NCBI GenBank assembly: GCA_023429685.1
Contig: JAEZDF010000083.1
Span: forward strand, 1 to 9,079
DNA: 9,079 nt
DNA from: Bacillota bacterium
Lineage (GTDB): Bacteria; Bacillota; Clostridia; Oscillospirales; Ruminococcaceae
Reading direction: 5' to 3'
The position numbers and the translations under genes are program-made. Every line of letters starts with the position of its first letter. Position 1 is the stretch's first letter. Below are positions 1 through 7,250 of this stretch, one piece after another. A model generated the notes under the pieces. The model was not told the origin of the DNA. It made no database searches and was given only the letters and a program-made list of their open reading frames with translations.

Positions 1-29
1 GGGGGTAAGCTTATCCCCCCGCGTTTTTT
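1..29 (+). terminator. Partial rho-independent terminator of an upstream gene
   Basis: A run of G at 1-5 can pair with C at 15-20 around a TAAGCTTA centre, followed by GCG and six T at 24-29. The left arm probably continues before the window, since GCG after the C run has no partner inside it. It would end a plus-strand transcript entering from the left. The gene it serves is not visible. Confidence 0.6.
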
Positions 30-56
30 GAAAAGACAGTAATATGCGGCTATACT
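28..56 (+). promoter_or_regulatory. Sigma-A-type promoter of the pyridoxal kinase gene
   Basis: A -35 box TTGAAA (28-33, 5/6 to consensus) and a -10 box TATACT (51-56, 5/6) are separated by 17 bp. Transcription would start near 63, leaving a leader of about 27 nt before the ATG at 90. The -35 box overlaps the T-run of the preceding terminator, a compact arrangement. An overlapping second -10-like box TATAAC lies at 56-61. No operator was recognised. Confidence 0.7.
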
Positions 57-89
57 ATAACCATGGTGTAGCATACGGAGGGATTGTTC

Positions 90-959
90 ATGTCCGCTAT
101 GCAGTCGGGACCCAAGCGGGTTGCTGCGATACACGACCTTTCGGGAATCGGACGCTGCTCCTTAAGCGTTGTTCTGCCGGTGCTTTCGGCAATCGGCGTG
201 CAGGTGTGCCCTATTCCCACCGCCATTTTGTCGTCGCATACCGGCGGCTTTGGCGAGGTTGCGTTTTTCGATCTAACCGATTTTCTCGCACAAAGCCTTG
301 AGCACTACAAGCGGGAAAAGATCGTGTTTGATTGTATATACAGCGGCTTTCTTGGCTCAGAGCACCAGATTGACAGCTGCCTTGATTACTTTACAACCTA
401 TTCCGACGCACTTGCGGTGGTAGACCCCGTAATGGGCGACCACGGTAAGCCCTACAAGACCTACACCCCCGCAATGCGCGCGCGCATGGTGGAGTTGGTT
501 AGCGTAGCGGACATCATCACCCCCAACCTGACCGAGAGCGCAATGCTGCTTGGCATGGATTACCCCGCGTCGCTTACCCGCACAGAGGCAAAGAGCATGC
601 TGGCGCGGCTCGGCGAAAAGGGGCCCAATCAGGTGGTGATTACCGGCGTACCGATGGCAAGCGGCGAAATGGCAAACCTTGCGTACGACCGCGAGCGCGG
701 CGCGTACTGGACGGTGCGGTGCAACTATGTGCCGGTTCACTATCCGGGTACGGGGGACGTGTTCGCAAGCGTTTTGACCGGCTCGCTTCTGACGGGCTAC
801 AGCCTGCCCATGGCGGTAGACCGCGCCACCCGCTTTGCGGAGCTTACCATCAACACCACGTTTGGCTTTGGTACCGATACCCGCGAGGGCATCATGCTTG
901 AAAAAACGCTGCCGTGGCTGGGTCAAAACCAGATGTTGTCGGACTACAAGCCGTTGTAA
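90..959 (+). CDS. pdxY: Pyridoxal/pyridoxamine kinase (PdxY/PdxK-like)
   Basis: A 289-residue cytoplasmic kinase of the ribokinase-like (PfkB) superfamily, expected to phosphorylate pyridoxal, pyridoxamine or pyridoxine with ATP in the vitamin B6 salvage pathway that yields PLP. The N-terminus carries the family's HDLSGIGRCS motif (residues 15-24) and the THTGGF-like SHTGGFGE stretch. DPVMGD sits at 112-117 (Mg/ATP region), followed by a DIITPNLTE motif. PGTGD at 219-223 is the anion-hole motif, with D223 the expected catalytic base. GGAGGGA at 77-83 is 6 nt before ATG 90. An in-frame TTG at 84 is too close to that site to be the start. An ECF S-component gene follows after 40 bp, probably in the same transcript, which fits a B6 uptake-and-trap pair. 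Family assignment is firm; pdxY versus pdxK naming and substrate preference are not decided by sequence reading. Confidence 0.93.
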   Translation: MSAMQSGPKRVAAIHDLSGIGRCSLSVVLPVLSAIGVQVCPIPTAILSSHTGGFGEVAFFDLTDFLAQSLEHYKREKIVFDCIYSGFLGSEHQIDSCLDYFTTYSDALAVVDPVMGDHGKPYKTYTPAMRARMVELVSVADIITPNLTESAMLLGMDYPASLTRTEAKSMLARLGEKGPNQVVITGVPMASGEMANLAYDRERGAYWTVRCNYVPVHYPGTGDVFASVLTGSLLTGYSLPMAVDRATRFAELTINTTFGFGTDTREGIMLEKTLPWLGQNQMLSDYKPL

Positions 960-999
960 GGAAAAAAGAACGCTGCACATTTCGTAAGAGAAGGGTGCT

Positions 1000-1596
1000 A
1001 TGTTTATGTCCAGTCAATCCCAAACCAAAAAGAGATTTGACCTGTATACCATTGTTGCGGTGGGTCTTTTGGCGGCGCTTGTGTTCGCTTCGTCCTTTTT
1101 GCGCATAAAGATTCCCACGCCGTTCGGCGACAACACCGCCATCCATCTTGGCAACGTGCTGTGTCTGCTTGCGGGTCTTTTACTGGGCGGACTAAACGGT
1201 GGTCTTGCCGCAGGGCTTGGCTCGTTTGTGTTTGACCTAGTCGACCCTGTGTACATCTCCAGCGCGCCGTATACGCTGGTGTTTAAGTTTTTGCTTGCGT
1301 TTGTGTGCGGCGTTATCGCCCACGCGGGGGGTAGAAAGGGCGACAACACCGTCACCAACATCATCGGCGCGGTGTCCGGCTCGCTCACCTACGTGGTGCT
1401 TTACCTAACCAAAAGCTTTGTGTTTAACATCTGGTTTGACCGCACCACCGTAGAGGTTGCGTGGGTTAACGTTGCGGTAAAGGCCGCCACCTCACTGACC
1501 AACGCCATCATCGCCTGCGCGGTTGCGGTGCCATTAGCCTTTGCGGTGCGAAGGGCGCTCAAAAACACCACCATCTACAAACGTATCATGAGCTGA
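1000..1596 (+). CDS. ECF transporter S component, probable vitamin B6 uptake
   Basis: A 198-residue, strongly hydrophobic protein with about six membrane segments (roughly residues 15-34, 48-63, 64-82, 91-109, 117-142 and 159-187) and a basic C-terminal tail, as in substrate-binding S components of energy-coupling factor transporters. The first segment carries small residues (GLLAALVFASS) of the kind that contact EcfT in this family. The energising EcfA/EcfT genes are not in the window, which fits the group II type that shares one ECF module encoded elsewhere. Substrate is inferred only from the neighbour: the pyridoxal kinase gene ends 40 bp upstream and no promoter was seen between them, suggesting a PdxU-type role. 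Riboflavin, thiamine-precursor or other vitamin substrates remain possible. AAGGG at 991-995 serves ATG 1000 (4 nt) or ATG 1006 (10 nt), so the start is uncertain by two codons. A strong terminator follows. Confidence 0.85.
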   Translation: MFMSSQSQTKKRFDLYTIVAVGLLAALVFASSFLRIKIPTPFGDNTAIHLGNVLCLLAGLLLGGLNGGLAAGLGSFVFDLVDPVYISSAPYTLVFKFLLAFVCGVIAHAGGRKGDNTVTNIIGAVSGSLTYVVLYLTKSFVFNIWFDRTTVEVAWVNVAVKAATSLTNAIIACAVAVPLAFAVRRALKNTTIYKRIMS

Positions 1597-1611
1597 CAAA
1601 GCATTTTATAG

Positions 1612-1656
1612 AAAAAAGAGGAACCGGAAGAATAATCTTTCCGGTTCCTCTTTTTT
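1612..1656. terminator. Bidirectional rho-independent terminator
   Basis: A perfect 18-bp inverted repeat (arms 1612-1629 and 1639-1656) with a 9-nt loop. Each arm has an A6/T6 outer end, so an RNA from either strand forms a GC-containing hairpin ending in six U. It lies 15 bp after the ECF S-component stop codon and 43 bp after the stop of the minus-strand gene ending at 1700. It therefore serves both convergent units. Confidence 0.92.
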
Positions 1657-1699
1657 ATGCAATATCATACAACATACAATCCGTCGGCAAACAAGAACC

Positions 1700-1966
1700 T
1701 TACCTGCCCAGCAGATGCACCGCACGGTCATAGTCATCCTTGTGTACATACACGTAGTATTGGTTGCTATACGATGTGTAGCCCGCCGAGGAGGAATATC
1801 TCTCCGTCGCAATGAGTGCGCTTCGCACGCCGCGACCCCTGCCGCTCATATCCACCACCTTGGTGTTATAGCGGATGCCGTTTGCCACCAGCGTATCGCG
1901 CACGCGGGCAAAGTCACTTAACGAAAAGCCGATGTACACCTCTTTGCGGTTAAAGAAACACAGCAT
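1700..1966 (-). CDS. Small DUF2007-like protein of unknown function
   Basis: An 88-residue soluble protein with no signal peptide or membrane segment. I recognise a general resemblance to short clostridial DUF2007-type proteins: an N-terminal FNRKEVYIGFSLSDFARVRDTL stretch, a middle with NGIRYNTKVVD, a variable Ser/Tyr/Gly-rich part, and a closing YYVYVHKDDYDRAVHLL motif. This pattern suggests a small beta-alpha-beta fold, but the name is from memory and no function should be inferred. The start is well supported: AAGGAGGAAC (1980-1971 on the minus strand) precedes ATG 1966 by a few nt. The gene begins 33 bp after the glgP stop with no terminator between, so it is probably co-transcribed with glgP and ends at the shared hairpin. 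A strong binding site and conserved ends argue that it is real. Confidence 0.78.
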   Translation of the reverse strand: MLCFFNRKEVYIGFSLSDFARVRDTLVANGIRYNTKVVDMSGRGRGVRSALIATERYSSSAGYTSYSNQYYVYVHKDDYDRAVHLLGR

Positions 1967-1999
1967 GCCAGTTCCTCCTTTGTATCAATCAGCTCAGTA

Positions 2000-4390
2000 T
2001 TACAGCCGCCAGATGCCCTTTGCGTACTCGCCAATCGAGCGGTCGGCGGAAAACTGCCCCGCCCCCTCGATATTAGCAAGCGACATACGCTGCCACCTGT
2101 TTTGCTCGGTATAGCACTTTTCGGCGTATCGCTGCGCCTTCGCGTAAGCGTTAAAGTCGGCAAGCACCATGTACGGGTCACTGTTTTTGAGCGATTGGGC
2201 GATCTCCTCAAACGTGTTGCCACCGATGCCCGTCGTCAAAAGGTCAACCGCGCGGCGGACGGTTTCGTTTGCCTTATACACCTCGGCGGGCGAGTAGCCC
2301 TCGCGCAGCGAAGAAACCTCCTCGGCGGTCATGCCGAACACGATGATGTTGTCGTCACCGCACGCATCCATAATCTCGATATTCGCGCCGTCCAGCGTGC
2401 CTAAGGTAACCGCGCCGTTTAACATCAGCTTCATGTTGCCCGTGCCCGACGCCTCGGTTCCCGCAAGGGAGATCTGCTCGGATATCTCGCTTGCCGGCAT
2501 TAAAAGCTCGGACAGCGTAACGCGGTAATCCTCCAGATACAAAACCCGCAGCTTGTCGCGCAGGCGGCTGTCCTGCTCAAGTTCCTTAGACAGCGTGCAG
2601 ATTAAACGAATGATCTGCTTTGCCAGGTAGTAGCCGGGTGCCGCCTTTGCGCCAAAGATGTAGGTGCGCGGTACAAAATCCGCGTCGGGGTTTTCAAGCA
2701 GCCACTGGTACTGGGTGATGATGTGCAGCGCGTTCAGGTGCTGGCGCTTATACTCATGCAGGCGTTTGACCTGCACGTCAAAGATCGAGTCGCAGTTTAG
2801 CGCAACGCCGGTGCTCTCGTGTATATATCGCGCAAACGCCTCCTTGTTTTCGCGTTTGACCGCGGCAAGACGGGTTAACACCTCGGGGTTGTTTTCATAT
2901 TTCATTACCTTGCTAAGTTGCGCCGTATCCTTGATATAGCCGTCGCCAATCAGCTCGTTTAACAGTGAAGTCAGCGGCTTGTTGGACTGGTACAGCCAAC
3001 GTCTTGACGCAATGCCGTTGGTTACGTTGCAAAACTTCTCGGGCATGACGGTGTAGAAGTCATGAAACACGCTGTCCTTTAGTATCTGGGAATGGATGCG
3101 CGAGACACCGTTGACCGAATGCCCGGCAAGCACCGACAGGTTTGCCATGCGCACCTGATGGTTTGCCACCACCGCCATGCGCCCAACCTTCGCCATATCC
3201 CCCGTTTGTTCAAACAGCGCGTGGCAGCATCGCTCGTTAATTTCGTGTACAATCTGCCAAATGCGCGGCAGGGTTGCACGGAATAAATCCTCGCCCCATA
3301 CCTCGAGCGCCTCGCTCATTACGGTGTGGTTGGTGTAGGCAAACGTGCCCGTCACCAGCTTCCACGCCTTCTCCCACGAATAGCCGCATTCGTCGAGCAA
3401 AATGCGCATCAGCTCGGGGATGGCAAGGGCGGGATGGGTGTCGTTGATGTGGATGGCGACCTTCTCGGGAAGATTTTCGAGTGTACCGTAGGTCTTTAGG
3501 TGCTTGCGGCAGATGTCCGCAACCGAGGCAGCGCACATAAAGTACTGCTGACGCAGGCGCAGACTTTTGCCCTCGATGTGGTTGTCGTTGGGGTACAGCA
3601 CCTTGCTGATGACCTCCGCCATCGAGTTCTGCCCCATGGCGCGCAGGTAGTCGCCCTTGTTAAACAGCTCCATATCAAGCCCCGGGCTTACCGCCTTCCA
3701 CAGGCGCAGCTTGCTTACCCCCTCGGAGTGAAAGCCCGAAAGGTACATATCACACGGAATCGCCTTAACGGTAACATAGTTTACGTGGCGAACCTCGTGG
3801 TAGCCGTCCTGCCAGCTATCCTTAATCTCGCCGTCAAAGCGAACGTCCACCGCTTGGTCGCGGCGTTCCACCAGCCAGATGTCACCACCGGGCAGCCAGT
3901 TGTCGGGTAGCTCGGTCTGCCAGCCGTCGATGATGCGCTGCTTGAATATGCCGTATTCGTACAGGATTGAGTAGCCCGTCGCGGGGTAGTCTAGCGACGC
4001 AAGCGAATCCAAGAAGCAGGCGGCCAGCCTGCCTAAGCCCCCGTTGCCAAGACCCGCGTCCGGCTCGTGCTCGTACAGGTTTTCCAGCTCGACACCCATC
4101 TGGGCAAGCACCTCGCCCGCCACCGTTTCAATACCGAGGTTGTAAAGGTTATTTTTAAGCGACCGCCCGAGCAAAAACTCCATGCACAGGTAGTACACAC
4201 GCTTTGCGCCCTTGCCGTCAACCTTTGCCGCAAAATGGCGGCGTTTGTCGGCAAGGGTCTCGCGCACAACCAGAGCCAGAGCCTTGTAAAACAGTTCATC
4301 CGACGCCTCTGCCGGGGTGACCGAAAATTCGTTTTGCAGCTTTAGTTCAATCATAGAGCGAAGTTGAGTAGGAGTAAATAGAGCATCCAT
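2000..4390 (-). CDS. glgP: Glycogen/maltodextrin phosphorylase
   Basis: A full-length GT35 phosphorylase of 796 residues (800 from the upstream GTG at 4402), which releases glucose-1-phosphate from alpha-1,4-glucan ends using phosphate and PLP in the cytoplasm. Visible family blocks in order: NGGLGRLAACFLDSLA and the following YEYGIF near the N-terminus, HINDTHPALAIPELMRILLDE mid-protein, the VKRLHEYKRQHLN block, and the PLP signature EASGTGNMKLMLN. The PLP-binding lysine is K654, codon 2431-2429 (658 from GTG). The N-terminus is short and lacks the extension holding the phosphoserine of animal enzymes, as usual in bacteria. No other glycogen genes are in the window, so glycogen versus maltodextrin as substrate is open. 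AAAGGA (4410-4405) is 2 nt from GTG 4402 but 14 nt from ATG 4390. I prefer ATG, without certainty. Expression is probably from the promoter near 4545-4574. Confidence 0.97.
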   Translation of the reverse strand: MDALFTPTQLRSMIELKLQNEFSVTPAEASDELFYKALALVVRETLADKRRHFAAKVDGKGAKRVYYLCMEFLLGRSLKNNLYNLGIETVAGEVLAQMGVELENLYEHEPDAGLGNGGLGRLAACFLDSLASLDYPATGYSILYEYGIFKQRIIDGWQTELPDNWLPGGDIWLVERRDQAVDVRFDGEIKDSWQDGYHEVRHVNYVTVKAIPCDMYLSGFHSEGVSKLRLWKAVSPGLDMELFNKGDYLRAMGQNSMAEVISKVLYPNDNHIEGKSLRLRQQYFMCAASVADICRKHLKTYGTLENLPEKVAIHINDTHPALAIPELMRILLDECGYSWEKAWKLVTGTFAYTNHTVMSEALEVWGEDLFRATLPRIWQIVHEINERCCHALFEQTGDMAKVGRMAVVANHQVRMANLSVLAGHSVNGVSRIHSQILKDSVFHDFYTVMPEKFCNVTNGIASRRWLYQSNKPLTSLLNELIGDGYIKDTAQLSKVMKYENNPEVLTRLAAVKRENKEAFARYIHESTGVALNCDSIFDVQVKRLHEYKRQHLNALHIITQYQWLLENPDADFVPRTYIFGAKAAPGYYLAKQIIRLICTLSKELEQDSRLRDKLRVLYLEDYRVTLSELLMPASEISEQISLAGTEASGTGNMKLMLNGAVTLGTLDGANIEIMDACGDDNIIVFGMTAEEVSSLREGYSPAEVYKANETVRRAVDLLTTGIGGNTFEEIAQSLKNSDPYMVLADFNAYAKAQRYAEKCYTEQNRWQRMSLANIEGAGQFSADRSIGEYAKGIWRL

Positions 4391-4402
4391 AGTAAATAAC
4401 AC

Positions 4403-4410
4403 GATCCTTT
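4403..4410 (-). promoter_or_regulatory. Awkwardly placed ribosome binding site of glgP
   Basis: The only purine-rich site before glgP reads AAAGGATC on the minus strand. It is too close to GTG 4402 (2 nt) and rather far from ATG 4390 (14 nt), so neither start has ideal spacing. This either lowers initiation or points to a role for leader structure. Confidence 0.5.
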
Positions 4411-4544
4411 CGCTGATGGTCAGGGTTTTGTATCGGGTGCGACCGAAATAACGAAGCGTAAATCGAAACGCGGTGCATATAATCGACAGCGCACGACATG
4501 CTACTACTTCAAATTAACAGAATTGTAGTTTTTTAAACAATACC

Positions 4545-4574
4545 ATTATACAATACTTTCAGTGTCCTTGGCAA
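4545..4574 (-). promoter_or_regulatory. Sigma-A-type promoter of glgP
   Basis: On the minus strand a -35 box TTGCCA (4574-4569, 5/6 to consensus) and a perfect -10 box TATAAT (4550-4545) are 18 bp apart. The start of transcription would be near 4538, giving a leader of about 136-148 nt before glgP. The heptamer ACAATAC (plus strand, 4537-4543 and 4550-4556) is repeated on both sides of the -10 box. Confidence 0.7.
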
Positions 4575-4575
4575 A

Positions 4576-4593
4576 CGGTAACCCCTGTTGCCG
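4576..4593. promoter_or_regulatory. Imperfect palindrome upstream of the glgP -35 box
   Basis: The sequence CGGTAACCCCTGTTGCCG has 7-bp arms (4576-4582 and 4587-4593) with one mismatch (G-T if read as RNA) and a 4-bp centre. It ends one base from the glgP -35 box and has no T-run, so an operator is more likely than a terminator. It does not match a regulator site I know; chance is possible. Confidence 0.3.
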
Positions 4594-4683
4594 ACGTAAA
4601 ATAATCCTTGTATTCTTCATAACTTTCTGTAAAAATAACCGCAATTGTCCGCTTGGGGTCTTTCATAATACATAAAAATGAAT

Positions 4684-4694
4684 TATACTATAAT
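4684..4694 (+). promoter_or_regulatory. Probable -10 region of the zapA promoter
   Basis: Two overlapping -10 boxes, TATACT (4684-4689, 5/6) and TATAAT (4689-4694, 6/6), lie about 80 bp before zapA in AT-rich sequence. The best -35 for the first is TTCATA (4662-4667, 4/6) at 16 bp, which is weak. No clear -35 fits the second. The position upstream of the first gene of the block supports promoter activity. Confidence 0.5.
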
Positions 4695-4775
4695 ATATGT
4701 CTTCATTGTGAGTGTTTCTGTTGCAATGAATATAAAACGAAACGCGACAAACGACGATTGGAGGAAGTGGACTGT

Positions 4776-5126
4776 ATGGAACCTGTTAATACGGTGAAGC
4801 TCTGCATCTGTGGTACCAACTACTATATCTCGACGGCGGAAGACCCCGAATATGTTGCCAAGCTTGGTGAATATATCAGCAACATTGTGGAACATATGAT
4901 GCAGCAAAACTCCAACCTGTCCATGACCAAGGCACTGCTTTTGTGCTGTATGGATACGCTCGATGAGCTAAACAATACCAATACCGGGGCGGAAAACCTG
5001 CGCAGCCAGATCAAGGATTACCTTGAGGACGCATCGCGCAGCCGCAGTGAGGTAACCGAGCTGCGAAAAGAACTGGATCGATTAAAAAAGGAGCTTAGCA
5101 GGCACGACCAAACGGTCGGCTATTGA
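4776..5126 (+). CDS. zapA: Cell division protein ZapA
   Basis: A 116-residue cytoplasmic protein matching ZapA, which binds FtsZ and bundles filaments in the Z-ring. The head domain opens with VKLCICGTNYYIS, followed by the EDPEYVAKLGEYISNIVEHMM helix and the family's NSNLSMTKALLLCCMDTLDEL segment. The rest (about 68-112) is a charged helical stretch with RSEVTELRKELDRLKKEL, consistent with the dimer/tetramer coiled coil. The reading frame is open back to 4653, but the ribosome site GGAGG (4760-4764) and the start of similarity place initiation at ATG 4776 (11-nt spacing). GTG 4767 is only 2 nt from that site. It is the first gene of the right-hand block, and its stop codon directly abuts the next ATG, which suggests coupled translation with the U32 gene. 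Confidence 0.92.
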   Translation: MEPVNTVKLCICGTNYYISTAEDPEYVAKLGEYISNIVEHMMQQNSNLSMTKALLLCCMDTLDELNNTNTGAENLRSQIKDYLEDASRSRSEVTELRKELDRLKKELSRHDQTVGY

Positions 5127-7202
5127 ATGAATATGAATAAACCAGAGATACTCGCCCCGGCGGGCGGTCCCGACGCACTAAGCGCGGCACTGCGGTGCGG
5201 CGCAGACGCGGTATACATCGGCGCAACCTCTTTTTCTGCACGCGGCTCTGCCGAGAACTTTGACACACACGCCCTGCGCGATGCGGCGGCAAGCTGCCAC
5301 CTGCACGGCGCAAAGCTTTACCTTGCCCTGAATACCCTATTGTTTGACCGCGAGCTTCCCGCCGCCGCCGCGCTGATAGCCGAGGCAGCGGATGCGGGTG
5401 TAGACGCTATGATTGTTCAGGATTTAGGGGTTGCAGCCCTTGTTAAAGAAATCTGCCCCTCTATGCCCCTGCACGGCTCTACCCAGATGTCGGTGCACAC
5501 GCTTTCGGGCGCTCTTTTTTTGCAAAAACAGGGGTTTTCGCGCGTTATTCTCGCGCGGGAGCTTTCGTATAACGAGCTGCGTGACATTACCTCACACTGT
5601 ACCATCGAGACTGAGGTTTTTGTACATGGTGCCTTGTGCATGTCGGTTTCTGGTCAGTGCTATCTAAGCGCTGTGGCAGGCAGACGCAGCGGCAACCGCG
5701 GGCAGTGCGCCCAGCCCTGCCGCCTACCCTTTGCTGCTAACCGCGGTGACGATGCATGCGGGCTTTCGTTAAAGGACCTTTCGATTGTAAAGGAGATCCC
5801 ATCCCTTGCCGCAATCGGGGTAAGCTCCGTGAAGATCGAGGGCAGGCTTAAGCGCCCCGAATACGTCGCTGCGGCGGTCAGCGCGTGCGTGTCCTCCCGT
5901 GGCGGCACACTGATGGACGCTCAGCTGTCTCAGCTTCAGGCGGTGTTTTCGCGCAGCGGCTTTACCGCGGGCTACTATGAGGCAAAGCGCGGCGAGGGGA
6001 TGTTCGGCACCCGCGAAAAAGAGGATGTCACGGCGGCGCAGGGCGTACTAAAAGACCTTGCGCGCCTGTATGACCGACAAACACCCCGCGTTGCGGTGGA
6101 TTTTTTATATACCCAAAAGGCGGGGCAGCGAGTATCGCTTACCGCCACAGACGAGGACGGTAACCGTGCCGTTGCACTCGGCGAGATCCCCGAAGTAGCG
6201 GTAAACAGCCCCACCGACGCGGTGCGAGCACGGGGTGCGATAGAAAAGCTGGGCGGCACGCCGTTTTACTCACGAGATATCTCGTTTGACATCGACGAGA
6301 CACTGATGGTGCCAAACGCTTGGATTAACGCACTGCGCCGCGATTGTGCCGAGCAGCTGATAACCCTGCGCACCCAACCGATAAAGCGGGACGTACTGCC
6401 GTTACCGACACCAGTTCGTTTGCCAAAACGCGACGCTCAGCCCCTGCCCGCACTGCGGGCGCGGTTTCGCCGCTTTGATCAGATTCCGCTTGACCGTTTG
6501 GACGCGCTCGATGCCCTGTACCTACCCGTGGGCGAGATACTGTCTCACTCAGCGCAGCTTGCGCCGGTGCTGCACAAGGTAATAGCCTGCCCCCCGCGTG
6601 GGATGTTTGGTCAGGAGGAGGACGTACTTCGTCAGCTACAGGATGTCAAAGACCTTGGAATAGACAAGCTGTACGCCCCCGGACTGGGCGCGATTGAACT
6701 AGGGCATCGCCTAGGGATGCAGCTGTACGGCGGGTATTCACTAAATACCACAAACTCGCTTTCGCTAGACGAGCTGCGCGGGCTTGGGCTGCAGGATACC
6801 GAGCTCTCTATTGAGCTTGACCTTGCGCACGCGCGCACACTGATGGGCGAACTACCGCGAGGCATCATTGCGTACGGTAGGCTCCCGCTCATGCTGGTGC
6901 GCTGCTGCCCGCTCAACCACACAAGAACCTGCAAGGCATGCGGCGCACGCGGCGGATACATGTTCGACCGCCTAAATAACCGCTTCTGGGTAGCGTGCGA
7001 GGGCGCGGCAAGCGAGATCTTTAACTGCCGCACGTTGTACCTGACTGACCGCCTGCCCGAGCTGCGGGGGCTTGATTTTATCACATTGCTGTTTACCGAC
7101 GAGGCGGCGGACGAGACCCTAACGGTGATTGACAGCTACCAAACCGGCGGCACCCCGCCGGAGGAGTTTACCCGCGGGCTATATTACCGCGGTGTGTTGT
7201 AA
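5127..7202 (+). CDS. U32-family protein (RlhA/TrhP-like), annotated as peptidase
   Basis: A 691-residue cytoplasmic protein of the peptidase U32 family. It opens with KPEILAPAGGPDALSAALRCGADAVYIG, typical of the TIM-barrel-like N-domain. The U32 signature runs from E163 to S181 (EVFVHGALCMSVSGQCYLS). Cys171, Cys178, Cys194 and Cys198 form the conserved Cys set. A long C-terminal part follows (DUF3656-like middle, then a second barrel-like region) with another Cys group at 593, 594, 602 and 605. E. coli relatives RlhA and TrhP hydroxylate 23S rRNA and tRNA, and the length with C-terminal extension is nearest to RlhA. An RNA-modifying role is therefore more likely than proteolysis, but this is inference. 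The ATG directly follows the zapA TGA with no clear ribosome site, implying translational coupling; ATG 5133 is an alternative. A zapA-U32 pairing is, from memory, common in Clostridia. Confidence 0.9.
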   Translation: MNMNKPEILAPAGGPDALSAALRCGADAVYIGATSFSARGSAENFDTHALRDAAASCHLHGAKLYLALNTLLFDRELPAAAALIAEAADAGVDAMIVQDLGVAALVKEICPSMPLHGSTQMSVHTLSGALFLQKQGFSRVILARELSYNELRDITSHCTIETEVFVHGALCMSVSGQCYLSAVAGRRSGNRGQCAQPCRLPFAANRGDDACGLSLKDLSIVKEIPSLAAIGVSSVKIEGRLKRPEYVAAAVSACVSSRGGTLMDAQLSQLQAVFSRSGFTAGYYEAKRGEGMFGTREKEDVTAAQGVLKDLARLYDRQTPRVAVDFLYTQKAGQRVSLTATDEDGNRAVALGEIPEVAVNSPTDAVRARGAIEKLGGTPFYSRDISFDIDETLMVPNAWINALRRDCAEQLITLRTQPIKRDVLPLPTPVRLPKRDAQPLPALRARFRRFDQIPLDRLDALDALYLPVGEILSHSAQLAPVLHKVIACPPRGMFGQEEDVLRQLQDVKDLGIDKLYAPGLGAIELGHRLGMQLYGGYSLNTTNSLSLDELRGLGLQDTELSIELDLAHARTLMGELPRGIIAYGRLPLMLVRCCPLNHTRTCKACGARGGYMFDRLNNRFWVACEGAASEIFNCRTLYLTDRLPELRGLDFITLLFTDEAADETLTVIDSYQTGGTPPEEFTRGLYYRGVL

Positions 7203-7233
7203 CCATCCCCACGTCTACCCATATGAACCGACC

Positions 7234-7240
7234 AAGGGAG
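7234..7240 (+). promoter_or_regulatory. Ribosome binding site deciding the dut start
   Basis: AAGGGAG is one base from GTG 7242 but 10 nt from TTG 7251. Normal spacing therefore favours the TTG start, which also begins where the dUTPase similarity begins. Confidence 0.55.
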
Positions 7241-7250
7241 AGTGAGTGTA

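Larger units (their letters stand above)
4403..4775. other. Divergent glgP/zapA intergenic control region
   Basis: This 373-bp stretch is clearly more AT-rich than the flanking genes and holds no convincing gene. From left to right it contains the glgP leader, the glgP promoter (4545-4574), an imperfect palindrome (4576-4593), and an AT-rich part with the zapA -10 boxes (4684-4694). The zapA leader of about 75-80 nt follows. I saw no riboswitch I could name and no terminator hairpin followed by a T-run. Confidence 0.7.

Noticed and set aside
357..980. A 207-residue minus-strand open frame opposite the kinase gene.
   Set aside because: It mirrors the codon pattern of the kinase on the other strand, is rich in His/Arg/Ala, resembles no family I know and has no clear ribosome site.
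3500..3910. A 136-residue plus-strand open frame inside glgP.
   Set aside because: It is antisense to strongly conserved phosphorylase sequence and is explained by the GC-rich codon use of glgP.
4347..4499. A 50-codon minus-strand leader frame starting at ATG 4499 and overlapping the glgP start, considered as a leader peptide.
   Set aside because: No ribosome binding site precedes the ATG and the peptide has no recognisable run of regulatory codons. It is probably chance.
4653..4775. N-terminal extension of ZapA by 41 residues in the same open frame.
   Set aside because: The extension covers the probable promoter -10 boxes, has no similarity to ZapA, and a GGAGG site supports the start at 4776.
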